From Candidatus Thorarchaeota archaeon MP11T_1 (lineage in GTDB: Archaea; Asgardarchaeota; Thorarchaeia; Thorarchaeales; Thorarchaeaceae), in NCBI GenBank assembly GCA_002825515.1, contig PJET01000144.1, forward strand, positions 1-13,625: 13,625 nt of DNA, given 5' to 3'. The number at the start of each line of letters is the position of its first letter. Position 1 is the stretch's first letter. The translations under genes were made by a program, and so were the position numbers. Below, piece by piece: positions 12,931 to 13,625 of the stretch. The notes beneath the pieces are model-generated. The model searched no databases and had not been told where the DNA came from. It saw only the letters and a list, made by a program, of their open reading frames with translations.

Positions 12931-13625
12931 CTATTCTCCTGTAAACTTACCACGGCGCTTTTCAAAGACTGAGGCGATTCCCTCAGCAAGATCCTTTGTA
13001 TGGAAACATTGAAGACCGGCTTCAACTTGAAAATCGAAATTGTGTTTATAGTCACTCTCGAAAGCCATATGCGTCGCTTGTTTTGCAAGCTTCAAAGCTA
13101 CTGGTGCATTTCCACCAAACTTTGCTCCGAACCACATAGCTTGGCTCAATAACTCATCCTTGCTAACGACTTTGCTCACAAGTCCCATATCTAGAGCCTC
13201 TTGCGCTGTGACTTGTCCACCAGTTAGAATCATCTCCATAGCCTTTCCAAGTCCAACAATTCTAGGGAGTCTAGCACATCCTCCCCATGATGGAATTAAT
13301 CCAATTCCAACCTCTACTGCTCCAAGCTTTGCCTCAGTATCACAGATTCGGATGTCAGAGGCGAGAGCAAGCTCGAAACCACCGCCAAGACAAAGTCCAT
13401 TAATGGCTGCTATTACTGGCTTGGAGAGCTTTGCAACAGTATCGATAGCTTCGATACCTTGTTCCATGAGAGGTCGGACTTCATCAGGTGTACTCAGGAG
13501 TGCCTGCGCTTCCTTAAGGTCTGCACCAACACCAAACACCTTTTCATGGGTCGATGCAATAACAACTGCTCTGACTTCTGGATCGTTCTCAGCCTCTTGC
13601 AGAGCTGCAACTAGCTCCTCTAGAA
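12931..13625 (-). CDS. Enoyl-CoA hydratase 3 (crotonase family, partial, 5' end missing)
   Basis: Third crotonase of the window; the open frame continues without a stop to the right edge, so the start lies outside and the GTG at 13539 is internal. About 231 residues are visible and roughly 30 are missing. Seen: the RAVVIAS strand, the oxyanion-hole segment VGAD, GGGFELALASDI with the first catalytic glutamate, and GAVEVGIGLIPSWGG with the second. Both glutamates are kept, so hydratase activity is likely. It is clearly more divergent than hydratases 1 and 2: SWGGCARLP replaces GGTVRLP, and the C-terminal end is VFEKRRGKF instead of AFLEKRKPEF. It may act on a different chain length or a branched or hydroxylated acyl-CoA. 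Its own terminator follows. Confidence 0.9.
   Translation of the reverse strand, partial: LEELVAALQEAENDPEVRAVVIASTHEKVFGVGADLKEAQALLSTPDEVRPLMEQGIEAIDTVAKLSKPVIAAINGLCLGGGFELALASDIRICDTEAKLGAVEVGIGLIPSWGGCARLPRIVGLGKAMEMILTGGQVTAQEALDMGLVSKVVSKDELLSQAMWFGAKFGGNAPVALKLAKQATHMAFESDYKHNFDFQVEAGLQCFHTKDLAEGIASVFEKRRGKFTGE

Noticed and set aside
1..13625. CRISPR array, transposon, phage or toxin-antitoxin system
   Set aside because: No repeated units, transposase, terminal inverted repeats or recognisable toxin pairs were seen; genes are metabolic and densely packed.

Overview
The window looks archaeal, with moderately AT-rich DNA, and an Asgard (Thorarchaeota-like) origin is plausible but unproven. 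The support is: TATA-type promoter elements about 26 bases before likely transcript starts; ribosome-binding sites of the GGTGAT form; a thiolase of the archaeal/SCP2-like type paired with a DUF35 OB-fold partner; and a dehydrogenase-then-hydratase gene order matching the fused archaeal beta-oxidation enzyme. No rRNA, tRNA, CRISPR array, transposase or phage gene is visible. This is a metabolic region rather than a mobile one.

Left part (1-5726), glycerol phosphate block. Three tightly packed minus-strand genes, glpA-glpB-glpC (glpC runs off the left edge), encode an anaerobic sn-glycerol-3-phosphate dehydrogenase: an FAD catalytic subunit with a C-terminal BFD-type iron-sulfur domain, a flavin subunit, and an iron-sulfur/CCG electron-transfer subunit. 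A divergent small acidic ORF of unknown function (3986-4237) and a minus-strand FGGY sugar/polyol kinase follow. Together they suggest uptake and oxidation of glycerol or a related polyol, but the kinase departs from true glycerol kinase at substrate-binding residues, so its substrate is open. A 12-bp perfect palindrome sits in the glpA promoter region.

Middle (5829-10389). A plus-strand MBL-fold hydrolase with a complete set of glyoxalase-II-like metal ligands is followed by a minus-strand acyl-CoA block: enoyl-CoA hydratase 2, then an apparent operon of nitroreductase, 3-hydroxyacyl-CoA dehydrogenase and enoyl-CoA hydratase 1. The two hydratases are colinear 261-residue paralogues about 65% identical by hand count.

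Right part (10521-13625). Two small plus-strand genes, a helical unknown protein and a 2[4Fe-4S] ferredoxin lacking an ATG start, lie opposite a thiolase-DUF35 operon and a third, more divergent enoyl-CoA hydratase that runs off the right edge. Both minus-strand units here end in strong hairpins, one with a UUCG loop and one with a U-tract.

Taken together, hydratases, hydroxyacyl-CoA dehydrogenase and thiolase cover three of the four beta-oxidation steps (or the reverse, C4 synthesis). No acyl-CoA dehydrogenase, ETF or acyl-CoA ligase is in the window. The flavin nitroreductase and ferredoxin are the only redox proteins beside this block. Intergenic gaps are all under 300 bases.
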